A stretch of DNA of 64,000 nucleotides from CALMEC01 sp963777565 (GTDB lineage Bacteria > Actinomycetota > Thermoleophilia > Miltoncostaeales > Miltoncostaeaceae), in the NCBI GenBank assembly GCA_963777565.1, contig CAVZQZ010000009.1, forward strand, positions 558,001-622,000, given 5' to 3'. A program made the translations under genes and the position numbers. Shown piece by piece: positions 25,970-34,531 of this stretch (its first letter is position 1; each line of letters opens with the position of its first letter). Below the pieces are notes generated by a model. That model was not told where the DNA came from. It was given only the letters and a program-made list of their open reading frames with translations, and made no database searches.

Positions 25970-26926
25970 CGGGGCGGCAGCGTTCTGCAACGCCGGTTGC
26001 GCTACGAGCGGATACCGTGATCTTGGCCCGCCGCCGTCGCGGCGGGCGGCAGCTAGACAGACGGGCGTCAGGCAGGGGGCGAACATCTGGCTGACGCCCG
26101 TGTCCACGACCTCGCTGGCCCGATGCTCCGTCACCCGGCCTCGACCTCCGCTCCGCTGACCAAAATGCGGAAGGTGGGCGCGATAGGTGGACTTCCCTCA
26201 TTGACGCCGCCTCGCGCCGTGGAGATGCTGCGCTCGACCGTCGGGCCTGGGCATTGGCTCCGGGGGTTGGCACCGCTCTCCCACTTCGTGAAGAACCTTT
26301 GACGAGTAGGGTTCTTTCAGGCGGGGCAGTAGGCCCCGCTGGGCAGGGCCGCCGGTTCCCGAACCAAACCACCCAGCCCCGCCCGGCGGTCACTGTCTGC
26401 GGGTGGATAGTTAGCTCCGTCATCAGGTCGGGTCCTTTGGTGGCGGGCGACCCGGTCAGCGCTCCGGGCCGCCCGCGGGGGGCGACGGCGGGCGGGAGAA
26501 GGAGGAAACCCAGCCCCGCCGTCGCAGGCTTTGTCACGCCGAGGGTGGTGCGACGTGCGGGTGTGACAGGACGGCGGTGCAGGCGATGCTCACGTTGGCT
26601 GTGCCCGACGTCAGCACGAACGACGGTTTGACGTACCTCATGACGCCGCTATGAAGCTCCGCGATCTGTGCAGCCGTCTCGGGTGCGTCCGGGTCCTTGG
26701 GTTTGCACCGGGTTTCGGCCTAGATCAGCCGTCGCTGCGTGCTCCTCGCCCCGTCCTTCGGACCCGGTCCTGCGGATCTATCCGGCAATCGTTTGTGCGA
26801 ATTGTGGTTCCACTGTCAGATTAGCGCCGTGGGTGGCCACTCGCAACGCTGATTGCACTGCGAGCCGATACGGTCACAGCCCACGTGGCGGTTGATCCTG
26901 AGCGAGCCCCCGGAGAGGACACCGAA
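25970..26926. other. Gene-poor stretch
   Basis: No gene is supported here. The six frames give only arginine/proline-rich shadows. The one structural element is the hairpin at 26290-26318. The aquaporin gene begins at the right edge. Confidence 0.5.
26290..26318. other. Inverted repeat, terminator-like
   Basis: AAGAACC - 12 bases - GGTTCTT followed by TC, in a non-coding stretch. The seven-base arms are perfect. It has no assignable gene upstream, so its role is unclear. Confidence 0.35.
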
Positions 26927-27670
26927 GTGTTGAACAACACCACGCGAATGGCTCTCGCCGAGGGGATCGGAACTGCGGTTTTGGTCATCGGTGGGGCTGG
27001 CACGGCGATCTTCGCCACCGGGAATTTCAACGCCGGGCTGAGCGTCGGCATCTTGGGCGTCGCGTTCGCGTTCGGGTTGAGTCTGCTCTGCATGGCGTAC
27101 CTGATCGGACGGATATCCGGTTGCCACATCAACCCCGCTGTGACGGTCGGGATGCTCGTGACGAGGAAGCTCGAGCCTGCCAAGGCCGCGCCGTACATCG
27201 TCGCTCAGGTGGTCGGCGGCATCATCGGTGCCGGGCTGCTGGCGCTGATAGTGAGCGGTACCGAGAACTACTTCTCCACCGCACAGGACGCAGGGTTCGC
27301 GTCGAACGGCTACGGCACGCACTCGCCGGGCGGGTTCGATCTGCTGTCGGTCGCGATCGTCGAGATTGTGGTCACGGCGATCTTTGTGCTCATCGTGCTC
27401 GCCACCACCGACGCATCGGGTGTGCCGAAGGGCTTCGGGCCGATCGCCGCTGGCCTCGGGTTGGCTCTCGTCCACATGATCTCGATCCCGATCTCGAACA
27501 CGTCGGTGAACCCGGCTCGTTCGATCGCGACCGCGGTGTTCCAGGGCGACTGGGCACTCGGCCAGGTGTGGGCGTTCATCGTGTTCCCGGTGATCGGCGC
27601 CGCGCTCGCAGGAGCCATCTGGATCGTCGTGGGCCCGCAGCCGACGGCCGTGGCTACCCCCGCCGAGTAA
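26927..27670 (+). CDS. Aquaporin (MIP family, AqpZ-like)
   Basis: This is a six-helix water or small-solute channel, 247 residues. Both pore motifs are present (GCHINPAVTVGML and NTSVNPARSIATAVF), and helix 1 is ALAEGIGTAVLVIGGAGTAIFA. The conserved Arg directly after the second NPA, and the length, are typical of water-selective aquaporins. GTG 26927 is chosen because GGAGAGG lies eight bases upstream; a longer GTG start at 26885 lacks one. The gene stands alone in gene-poor sequence. A glycerol facilitator is less likely because the second NPA is followed by RS rather than RD. Confidence 0.92.
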   Translation: MLNNTTRMALAEGIGTAVLVIGGAGTAIFATGNFNAGLSVGILGVAFAFGLSLLCMAYLIGRISGCHINPAVTVGMLVTRKLEPAKAAPYIVAQVVGGIIGAGLLALIVSGTENYFSTAQDAGFASNGYGTHSPGGFDLLSVAIVEIVVTAIFVLIVLATTDASGVPKGFGPIAAGLGLALVHMISIPISNTSVNPARSIATAVFQGDWALGQVWAFIVFPVIGAALAGAIWIVVGPQPTAVATPAE

Positions 27671-28073
27671 CACGACGCCTCGGCCGCCCGTCGCGCCCAT
27701 CGTACGAGGAACAACCGCAGCTGCAGATCCGGCCGGGCACTCGATGGCGGCTCGGCAGGTGCGCCGAGTCTCGGCTTTCTTCGGCTTCATCCACGGTCAA
27801 GGCGGCCCCGAGGATCGCGCGACACTCAGAATGGCTCCGGACATCTGCGCATGCCCACCAACATGGGCAGGGTCCTCAATGACGAGAGAACCGAAGAGGA
27901 AATGGCACCCCTCCCGCACCGTCTCCTCTCCCGAGGGCGGGAGCATGGATCGGGGTGTCAGAGATCAGGCAAGAGGAAGGGAATTGGTGGGGTGTTGCCT
28001 ACCTTGTTGCCCAAAACGGATCTATGTGACAAAGGGCACGAAGCAAAAAGTGTGTTTGCAGGGCACAAGCCGA
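27671..28073. other. Gene-free stretch with repeat copy 3
   Basis: No gene is supported between the aquaporin stop and the tRNA-Lys-like fragment. Copy 3 of the dispersed 30-bp repeat lies at 27896-27926. Confidence 0.5.
27896..27926. repeat. Dispersed 30-bp repeat, copy 3
   Basis: GAGGAAATGG followed by CACCCCTCCCGCACCGTCTCC, preceded by ACCGAA. It has the same orientation as copies 1 and 2. Confidence 0.6.
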
Positions 28074-28115
28074 TGGGCCGTGAAGGGATCGAACCTTCGA
28101 CCTTGGGATTAAGAG
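28074..28115 (-). other. tRNA-Lys(CUU)-like 3' fragment
   Basis: On the minus strand this reads CTCTTAATCCC (anticodon loop with CTT), AAGGTC, then a perfect T-arm GAAGG-TTCGATC-CCTTC and acceptor-like ACGGCCC plus A. The D-arm and 5' acceptor strand are absent; the sequence before the loop is unrelated. It is therefore the 3' 40 bases of a lysine tRNA, the usual core duplicated by tRNA-targeting integrases. No integrase gene is adjacent. Confidence 0.65.
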
Positions 28116-28326
28116 TTGCCCCCGGCGTCTCCTGTTGTCTCACGCCGTCGCCTCTTTGCAGGCATTCGTGTGAGTGACGAGGGAGTGATCTCAGCCCATC
28201 TCCGGTGGTCGTGTTGACCCCGTGTTGACCCCCACGAGAAACGCGTCGGTTGGTGGAAGGGAACGACACAAGGGGGCTGCGCCCGCTCGAGAGTGAAGCC
28301 CAGGCCATTCAAGGCTTGCGCCGGGT

Positions 28327-28440
28327 TCACACAGGCCACCAGAAGACCGGCTCGTCGCCCTTCGCCACGTTGACGGGGAAGTCGGACGGCTCGACGTGGA
28401 CTCGGCAGATGTCGTTGCCGTCGATGGTTGGCACGGAAGC
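28327..28440 (-). pseudogene. AlbA/Schlafen-type domain fragment
   Basis: A short minus-strand frame reads VPTIDGNDICRVHVEPSDFP, then VNVAKGDEPVFWWPV and a stop. The pattern DGxxxCRVxVxPSxxPVxV is the strand pair typical of AlbA_2/Schlafen-like putative DNA-binding ATPase domains. Nothing before it extends the homology, so it is a truncated remnant. It sits directly beside GYD copy B. Confidence 0.45.
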
Positions 28441-28447
28441 GGAGCGA

Positions 28448-28768
28448 GCGAGCCGCTACCCGCTGGGCGCTCGGTACTGGACTTGCTCGGCCTTGCGCAG
28501 GGCATCCATCGCTTCGTCGACGGTCAGGAGGACTGTCGTTTCGAACGAGCTCAGCGCACCTCCCCCACTGATCGCCAAGCGCAACCGCGGCCATGGACAC
28601 GTTGTCGGGGGCCTCCCAGAGGTTGTAGCCGTCGTGTGTCCCGAAGGCGTACCAGAACCCGTGGAGCCTCCCACCGACTGACTCGATGTACGACTCGGCG
28701 GCCTTTTCGGCGGTCCTCCGGGTTGCCGATCAGCCTGGCCCAGGTCTCCGGCGTGTAGCTGACCTCGA
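28448..28768. repeat. GYD-gene direct repeat, copy B
   Basis: This is the counterpart of 16944-17265 in the same orientation. It differs by scattered substitutions and one-base indels, and its similarity ends before the gene's first codons. Confidence 0.85.
28456..28768 (-). pseudogene. GYD-domain protein, copy B, truncated and frameshifted
   Basis: The first residues (MPLYLSRF in copy A) are replaced by unrelated sequence; the gene picks up at VSYTPETWARLIGNPEDRR. One extra A in CGAAAAGG and one extra T in GCGCTTGGC break the frame twice. Between them ESYIESVGGRLHGFWYAFG and YNLWEAPDNVSMAAVAL are clean, and the end is ETTVLLTVDEAMDAL...YRAPSG-stop. The lesions differ from copy A, so each copy broke independently, or was misread independently. 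Confidence 0.72.
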
Positions 28769-29322
28769 ATCGAGCGCCCTCAGGCCATCGCCGGCGAACT
28801 CACCGACGACACCTAACGCGCTTCTCGCCCATTACGCCCAACGAGAACTCCGAGGCCAGTCGATCACCGAGCGTGACCGGGGTGGAACAACGGGTAAGGC
28901 CCCTTCCCCTGCGGCCGATGCGACGTGCCCGACCAAGCACACGTACGCCGCGGCTCGCAGGATGCTCTGAGCCTGTCACCCGCCCATACACCCGAGATGG
29001 ATCGCGCGGAATTGACCCGCTCGGGTCACAGACCCTGCGTGTGCGCGCCGATACCGTCTTCTCGAATGACGTAGACGACGACGTCACGAACGTCGGCCCG
29101 CGTCTCACGCGGCGCATCGGCCGACCCCGAATGAAAGCTGACCCTCGTTGGATGAAGAAGCTGTTCCCGGAGGTGTGAAGTGGTCCCGCCGCGCGGTGCG
29201 GCTCCCCGCCCTCCTCGTAGTCGCCGGGTCGGCCTGTCCCGGCTCGGCCCGACGCTATGGGTGGCCACGCCGGCGCGCGAGCGGCGCTGGGCGATGCTGA
29301 ACGGACAGCGGAGGGTCTCGGA
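28769..29322. other. Gene-free stretch
   Basis: I see no supportable gene. Frames on both strands are short or arginine/proline-rich shadows. Confidence 0.45.
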
Positions 29323-29580
29323 ATGAGTATGCCTGCCTGCCCGCGGTGCGGGGATCTCAACGCCTTCGGTGCGAAACGATGCACCGGATGCGGAGGGTAC
29401 CGCCTCCTTCCATACGAGGACGACCCCCGGCGCGCGTGCCCGCCGGAGGTCCGGAGATTGGGTGCTACCAGCGGGAGTACCGTGCTCGGCGCGGAGCTTC
29501 CGCGCCCAATGCGTCACGCCGATCCTCGTGACGCCCACCGCCTCGGCGATGGTCCCCACGCCGGCGTGCCGGGCGAGTAG
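29323..29580 (+). CDS. Possible zinc-ribbon protein
   Basis: This 85-residue frame starts MSMPACPRCGDLNAFGAKRC and continues TGCGGYRLLPYEDDPR. The CPxC-N11-CTGC spacing is that of a zinc ribbon. The second half is low-complexity and may not be coding, since a minus-strand frame with a helix-turn-helix-like stretch (TIAEAVGVTRIGVTHWARKL) covers it. GGAGGGTC lies 11 bases upstream. Evidence is moderate at best. Confidence 0.4.
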   Translation: MSMPACPRCGDLNAFGAKRCTGCGGYRLLPYEDDPRRACPPEVRRLGATSGSTVLGAELPRPMRHADPRDAHRLGDGPHAGVPGE

Positions 29581-29813
29581 AACGCGCTCGCGCGCGGCAC
29601 CGCTCACCGGGATCTCGGGCCGATCGCGGGCCCGATCCCATCACGCTCGGTGCATACTGGGCAGAGATTCGTAGTATTTCCCGAGCCGAGAGGAGCAGGT
29701 TCCACTCGCTCCGAGAAACGAGGAAGTCCAGGTCGCGTACATGACCCGCTTCGGCGGGACGGCCAGACGCCGGTGAACACACATCGCCGGCCCGGATCAG
29801 GCACACTTCCGTG

Positions 29814-30377
29814 ATGGCCACCGGCCTGGCAGTCGGCGGCGACGTCGAGCGGGCTCTGGACAGCGTCGGCGTCCCGAGCTACGTCCTCGACACAACGGGA
29901 GTCGTCCGGTGGATCAATCCCGCAGCCGAGCAGCTTCTCGGCGACGTTCGCGGTCGCCACTTCACCTCCGTCGTCGCGCCCGAGGACAGCCGGCGCGCCC
30001 GCGAGCTGTTCTCTCGGAAGGTGCTCGGCACCTCCCCGGCCACAGACGCAACCGGCGTCTTGGTTTCGACCGCCGGCACACGGGTGGCCGTAGAGCTCAG
30101 CTCGGTGCCGCTCATGAACGGTGAACGGGTGGTCGGCGTCTTCGGGCTGATCGAGGAACGCCCCGACGCCACCACCACAGCGCCACACCCGCATCTCACC
30201 CCCCGTCAAGTCGAGGTGCTTCGTCTTCTCGAGCAGGGCCGCTCGACGAAGCAGATCGCCGCCGAGCTCCACCTGAGCACCGAGACAGTCAAGAACCACA
30301 TCCGCCGTCTCTTTCGGGCCCTCGGCGTCAATACCCGACTCGAAGCCGTCGCCGCCGCCCGGGCCGCATCGCCCTAG
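29814..30377 (+). CDS. PAS - LuxR transcriptional regulator
   Basis: This 187-residue regulator has a PAS domain at residues 12-110 (VPSYVLDTTGVVRWINPAAEQLLG, VAVELSSVPLMNGERVVGVFGL). A LuxR-type helix-turn-helix lies at 122-180 (LTPRQVEVLRLLEQGRSTKQIAAELHLSTETVKNHIRRLFRALG). ATG 29814 is preferred to GTG 29811. There is no receiver domain, so signal input is through the PAS pocket. It is followed directly by the SulP remnant and then an MFS exporter; control of the exporter is possible but unproven. Confidence 0.9.
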   Translation: MATGLAVGGDVERALDSVGVPSYVLDTTGVVRWINPAAEQLLGDVRGRHFTSVVAPEDSRRARELFSRKVLGTSPATDATGVLVSTAGTRVAVELSSVPLMNGERVVGVFGLIEERPDATTTAPHPHLTPRQVEVLRLLEQGRSTKQIAAELHLSTETVKNHIRRLFRALGVNTRLEAVAAARAASP

Positions 30378-30404
30378 TGATCGACGCGCGAGCCCGTCTC
30401 GTTC

Positions 30405-30818
30405 TTGGTCGAAGCCGACCACCACGGCGTCTTCCGACCGGTCGCGCTCCACGTGATCGGGGTCGCCCTCTCACTCGGCTGGCTGATCTACGTTGCGACG
30501 TCCCAGGCCCTCGACGACCGCGTGCGGACCTTGGCCGATCGCGACCCCGGGGCGCTCCGAGCGGTTGTGCTCGACTTCGAAGCGGTCACGTTCATCGACT
30601 CGCAGGGTGCCGAGCAGCTCGCCGAGATACACCGGCTCGTGGATTCCTACGGCGCGGCGCTCCGTCTGGCGCGGGTGAAGCCGCCGGTGCTCGCGGTGCT
30701 CCGCGCGGACGGCTTCATCGACCGCATCGGCGACGATCACCTCCACGGCAACGTCCATCGCGCCGTCGAGGCGCAGCGCGCAGCCGGGGCTTCCCAGGCA
30801 CCCGCTCCCGGCGACTAG
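30405..30818 (+). pseudogene. SulP transporter C-terminal remnant (last helix + STAS part)
   Basis: The frame of 137 residues begins with a single hydrophobic helix (VALHVIGVALSLGWLIYVAT) like the last SulP membrane helix. It then jumps into the middle of a STAS domain (LRAVVLDFEAVTFIDSQGAEQLAEI, VKPPVLAVLRADGFIDRIGDD). The ten-plus preceding helices and the STAS start are missing, so this is an internally deleted remnant that might at most encode a membrane-tethered STAS module. A full-length SulP gene lies at 41799-43541. Confidence 0.6.
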
Positions 30819-30987
30819 GCACGAATCCGCTCGACCCGCTCGCGAGGCGCGCCCTGGTGTCTGGCACTCCGCGAAGGGACGTATGATCCGCGCCGTTGCT
30901 CCGTGGTAATCAGTAAGCGCGGCGAAGCGAGGGTGGCCGGATGACCCGTCATGCTGGACATCCAGACAGCGCGATCGGGCAACGCCC

Positions 30988-32583
30988 GTGTCGGTGACCG
31001 AGGGGAGCGTGCCCAAGGAAGGGGCGGGCAATCAACGGCTCGCGATCCTGCTGGCGGCGGCGATGTTCGTGCTGGTCGTCGACACATCGCTGATGAACGT
31101 TTCGATCTCGGCGGTGGTTCGGGATCTCGACACGACCGTCAGCGGCGTTCAGTCGGCGATCGCCCTGGAGGCGCTCGTGTCCGCGGCGTTCATCCTGATC
31201 GGCAGCAAGGTCGGCGATCTCATCGGGCGCAAGCGCGCGTACGTGTTGGGCCTGCTCGGCTACGCGATCGGGGCCCTCGCGATGGCGCTGGCACAGAACC
31301 TGACGGCGATCATCATCTTCTGGGCAATCGTTGGTGGGCTCGGCGCGTCGCTGCTGCTGCCCGCGATGCAGTCGCTCATTCACGGCAACTTCGAGGGAGC
31401 GGCTCAGAAGAAGGCCTACGCCCTGGTCGGGGCCGCGGCGGCGATCGCCGCAGCCGTCGGACCGCTGCTCGGAGGGTTCATCACGACGTACCTGTCGTGG
31501 CGCGTCGCCTTTCTGCTCGAGGACGTCATCATCGTCATCGTGCTGTGCGGCATCAGGCTCGTGCGCGACGTGCCGTACACCGGACCTCGGGGCGTCGATG
31601 TCGTCGGTGCGCTCCTCTCCGTCCTTGGCATGGGCGGCATCGTGCTGGGCATCCTCGTATGGCAGGAAGGCGGCGAGTCCGTGGCCGCGCTCCTGGTCAT
31701 CGGCGCACTTGCCATGTTGGCGCTGGTGTACTGGCTGGTTCGGCGCAAGCGGGAAGAGAAGCCGACGCTGCTCGACCCGGGTCTGTTCGAATCCAAGCTC
31801 TTCAAGTTTGGGATCTCGGAGCAGATGCTCCAGCAGATCACCCTGGGCGGCGCGATGATCGCCTTGCCGATCTACCTGCAGATGGTGCTCGAGTACAACG
31901 CGATGGAGGCTGGTCTCTCCCTTGCGCCGCTCTCGCTGAGCATGTTCGCGGTGGCGCTCCTCGCGGGGAAGAAGGCAGGGAACCGGCGCCCGAGCAGCAT
32001 CATCCGGTTGGGATTCGGTCTCGTCGCGACCGGGATGGTCGTGTTGGTTCCGATCGTGCCCCGGGCGGACTCCGGTTGGTACCTGGTTGTCCCGTTGATC
32101 ATTGCGGGATCGGGGTTGGGACTCTTGGTGTCCCAACTCAACAACTACACGCTGTCCCCGATCTCGGAAGAGCGTGTCAGCGAAGCCGCCGGCGTGAACT
32201 CGGCGGCAGGTTCGTTCGGGCTCTCGTTCGGGTTGGCGTTCGCGGGCGCGATCATGCTGGCAACCCTGTCCCTCACGTTCACCACCATGGCGAACGCGAG
32301 CTCAGTGTTCTCCCCGGCCGAGCAGGAACAAGTCGCCCAGGCGCTGGAAGACGACGCGGAAGTCATGAGCAACACACAGCTTGAAGAGCTGCTCGTCGGC
32401 CAACCTCAGGAGATTCAGGACGAGATCATCCGTATCAACACAGACGCACGACCGCTCGCCCTTCAAGTGGCCCTGCTCGTGCCGATCCTCGCCGCCGTCA
32501 TCGGGTTGCTCAACTCGTTCCGCATGATGCGCCTCCCGGACCCCGCGCCATCGGCCGCCGTCGAAGGGCTGGTCTCGGGCTAG
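30988..32583 (+). CDS. MFS transporter, DHA2 (14-TM) drug/proton antiporter type
   Basis: This 531-residue protein has about 14 hydrophobic helices. Motifs are MFVLVVDTSLMNVSISAVVRDL in TM1, GSKVGDLIGRKRAYVLG (motif A) in loop 2-3 and VGPLLGGFITTYLSWRVAFLL (motif C region). The last loop carries a charged insertion (PAEQEQVAQALEDDAEVMSN) before TM14. This is the layout of EmrB/QacA-type exporters. GTG starts at 30988, 30994 and 31009 are possible; none has a convincing ribosome site. The substrate is unknown. Confidence 0.9.
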   Translation: MSVTEGSVPKEGAGNQRLAILLAAAMFVLVVDTSLMNVSISAVVRDLDTTVSGVQSAIALEALVSAAFILIGSKVGDLIGRKRAYVLGLLGYAIGALAMALAQNLTAIIIFWAIVGGLGASLLLPAMQSLIHGNFEGAAQKKAYALVGAAAAIAAAVGPLLGGFITTYLSWRVAFLLEDVIIVIVLCGIRLVRDVPYTGPRGVDVVGALLSVLGMGGIVLGILVWQEGGESVAALLVIGALAMLALVYWLVRRKREEKPTLLDPGLFESKLFKFGISEQMLQQITLGGAMIALPIYLQMVLEYNAMEAGLSLAPLSLSMFAVALLAGKKAGNRRPSSIIRLGFGLVATGMVVLVPIVPRADSGWYLVVPLIIAGSGLGLLVSQLNNYTLSPISEERVSEAAGVNSAAGSFGLSFGLAFAGAIMLATLSLTFTTMANASSVFSPAEQEQVAQALEDDAEVMSNTQLEELLVGQPQEIQDEIIRINTDARPLALQVALLVPILAAVIGLLNSFRMMRLPDPAPSAAVEGLVSG

Positions 32584-32750
32584 GCCGACCGGCTGAGCCA
32601 CCATCCGGGGTCGCAGGTGGACCTGATCCGACAAGTGGCCCAAGGAGTGTCTGCGGCGATGGAGAACTCCAGGGAGCTTCGACTGAACTGTCCACCGATC
32701 CTCCGTGGGGCTGAGGTTGACCCGCGGCCTCGTCACGAATGGAGCACACA

Positions 32751-33179
32751 ATGTCCACGGATTCCACGGATAGGTACGAGACGTCGTCTGCGACCGGGTG
32801 GGTCATCTTCGCAGCGGTCGTCATGTTCACGATTGGTGCCCTCGACATCATCCAGGGCCTGGTGGCCCTGTTGAAGGAGACGACCTACGTCATCCCGGGG
32901 GGCGAGAAGGCCCTTCTGGTCACGACGAACTTCGACAGGTGGGGCTGGTCGCTCATCATCTGGGGCATCGTCCTGATCCTCGCCGCGGGTTCGCTCTTTG
33001 CCGGTCGGGGCTGGGCGCGATGGTTCGCCATCGTGGTGGTCCTCATCAACGGGGTCGGGCAGCTCGCCTGGTTCCCCGCCTATCCCCTGTGGAGCCTCAT
33101 CGCGATCGGGCTCGGGATCGCGGTCCTGTGGGCGCTCACCGCCGGCTGGAAGGACGCGAAGGCAGACCTGAGGAACTGA
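32751..33179 (+). CDS. DUF7144-like four-TM membrane protein
   Basis: This is a 142-residue integral membrane protein. Four helices lie at about 18-40, 68-88, 92-112 and 118-135, with motifs TGWVIFAAVVMFTIGALDII and WGWSLIIWGIVLILAAGSLF. This matches small actinobacterial membrane proteins grouped as DUF7144. GGAG at 32741-32744 is six bases before the ATG. It is a single gene downstream of the MFS exporter. The function is unknown. Confidence 0.88.
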   Translation: MSTDSTDRYETSSATGWVIFAAVVMFTIGALDIIQGLVALLKETTYVIPGGEKALLVTTNFDRWGWSLIIWGIVLILAAGSLFAGRGWARWFAIVVVLINGVGQLAWFPAYPLWSLIAIGLGIAVLWALTAGWKDAKADLRN

Positions 33180-33629
33180 AGGGTGTCCCACCCGCCGACC
33201 GGCGCCGGTGCGGGCGTCAGGTCGGCGGTGGTGGGTGTGGCCATCTCCGCACGATCCGGATGCGGCTTGGTCGGTCGGTTGCAATATGGCTCCGAGATCT
33301 CTGTTGGTGCGCCCGAGGTCCAGGCCCCTACGGACTCGCTGCTGCAAGACCGACGGCCGGGATCACCGCCGCTGCATGAGGAATCGAAAAGGGATCTTCA
33401 ACCAAGGCACTTGCTGCCTATACGTGCTCCTCCGGACCGTGTCGCCCTCCCCTTCCGTCCTTATCTGCTCCACCGCGTCCATGACGGCCCGGTGGAGCGG
33501 CTTGGCCATCTCGTCCGGTGGTGCAGACCCTGCGGCGCAACCTGAGGGCCGGTCCGACCCGACGTTGGCTCGGAGCCATGTCGGCCGGAAGGGGACCCGC
33601 CCGCGCGCCGTGGCGATTCGCGGGGCCTC
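33180..33629. other. Intergenic stretch without a supportable gene
   Basis: About 450 bp between the DUF7144-like gene and the DUF3618 gene. All six frames are short or compositionally shadow-like. No RNA gene or repeat was seen. Confidence 0.5.
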
Positions 33630-34151
33630 CTAGTCGTCAAGGTCGGCGGGCGCCTCCCCGGCGCGCTCGCGCGTGCTGTCGCCAGACTCCGCCGCCTCGA
33701 TGGGCGCCTCGCCCTCGACGATCTCGACAATGTCCTCGGCGCCCTCGGAGAGTGCCGCTTGCCCGACGCTTTTGGCGTGCTCGAGTGCCTCGTGGCCCGC
33801 CTCGCTCACCTGGGCTTTGACGCGGTCAGACACCTCACCGAGTCTTTCGTCTTCGATGTGGGTGGCTGGTAACAGCATCCCGATGACGAAGCCGGTCGCC
33901 ATGGCGCCGATGGCGAACCCGATGGGATTCTCCCGGGCGAGGCCGGCGACGCCGTGGGTTGCACGGCGTAGCTCGTCGGCCGAGAGGATGTCCTTCGGGG
34001 AGCGTCCCGCAGTCCCCTCACGGACCGCATCGAACTTCTGTGACACGCGTGCCGGCACGTTGGCTTTGTCCGCCAAGGCACTGGCGGTCTCGCCGAGGCG
34101 CTCCCGCGTCGCGGCTATCTCCTGCTGAATGTCAGCTGGGTCTTTGCCCAT
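33630..34151 (-). CDS. DUF3618 protein
   Basis: This 173-residue protein has the DUF3618 signature at residues 5-35 (DIQQEIAATRERLGETASALADK). One membrane helix lies near 75-95 (NPIGFAIGAMATGFVIGMLLP), followed by an acidic helical tail. DUF3618 proteins occur with phage-holin-like and DUF883-like genes in a cell-envelope operon; the role is unknown. It overlaps the holin-like gene upstream by 37 bp. It is the last gene of the operon. Confidence 0.9.
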   Translation of the reverse strand: MGKDPADIQQEIAATRERLGETASALADKANVPARVSQKFDAVREGTAGRSPKDILSADELRRATHGVAGLARENPIGFAIGAMATGFVIGMLLPATHIEDERLGEVSDRVKAQVSEAGHEALEHAKSVGQAALSEGAEDIVEIVEGEAPIEAAESGDSTRERAGEAPADLDD

Positions 34152-34531
34152 TGGACGTCCTCCTTCATGGTCTTGACCGTCAGCTCCGGCACCAGCGGTC
34201 GCGCGCGCCTCAGTTGGCTACGCGCGGCAAGGGCCAGCACACCGCCCACGACAATCCACAGCACCGTCACGATCAGCGCGGCGGCCCACACCGGCAGGGC
34301 CACCGCGATCGCCGCCACCAGGAACGCCGTCAGCGTCCCCAACGCGAGCACGGCCGCGACCAGCACACCCGCCGCCAGCCCGGCCCCCACGCCGGCGTGC
34401 TTGCCCTTCTCGCCCATCTCGGCTTTTGCGAGCATCAGCTCCTGCCGCGCGAGCACGCCATATTCATCTGACAGGCGCTGCAGCAGTTCGGCGAGCGACG
34501 GCTGCTGCTGGCCGGGTTCGGACGTGCTCAT
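34115..34531 (-). CDS. Phage-holin-like membrane protein (holin 3_6 / DUF1469 family)
   Basis: This 138-residue protein has an N-terminal amphipathic region (LAELLQRLSDEYGVLARQELMLAKAEMGEK). Two adjacent membrane helices follow (GLAAGVLVAAVLALGTLTAF and AIAVALPVWAAALIVTVLW), then a basic tail. This is the superfamily of putative actinobacterial holin homologues that are chromosomal envelope proteins rather than lysis genes. Its ATG overlaps the stop of the upstream gene by four bases. It is the middle gene of three. Confidence 0.9.
   Translation of the reverse strand: MSTSEPGQQQPSLAELLQRLSDEYGVLARQELMLAKAEMGEKGKHAGVGAGLAAGVLVAAVLALGTLTAFLVAAIAVALPVWAAALIVTVLWIVVGGVLALAARSQLRRARPLVPELTVKTMKEDVQWAKTQLTFSRR

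Noticed and set aside
28074..28115. A functional tRNA-Lys gene
   Set aside because: The D-arm and the 5' acceptor strand are absent and the upstream sequence cannot pair with the 3' end.
29465..29607. Minus-strand helix-turn-helix-like stretch TIAEAVGVTRIGVTHWARKL
   Set aside because: It overlaps the better-supported zinc-ribbon frame on the other strand and continues into arginine-rich shadow sequence; possible fragment only.
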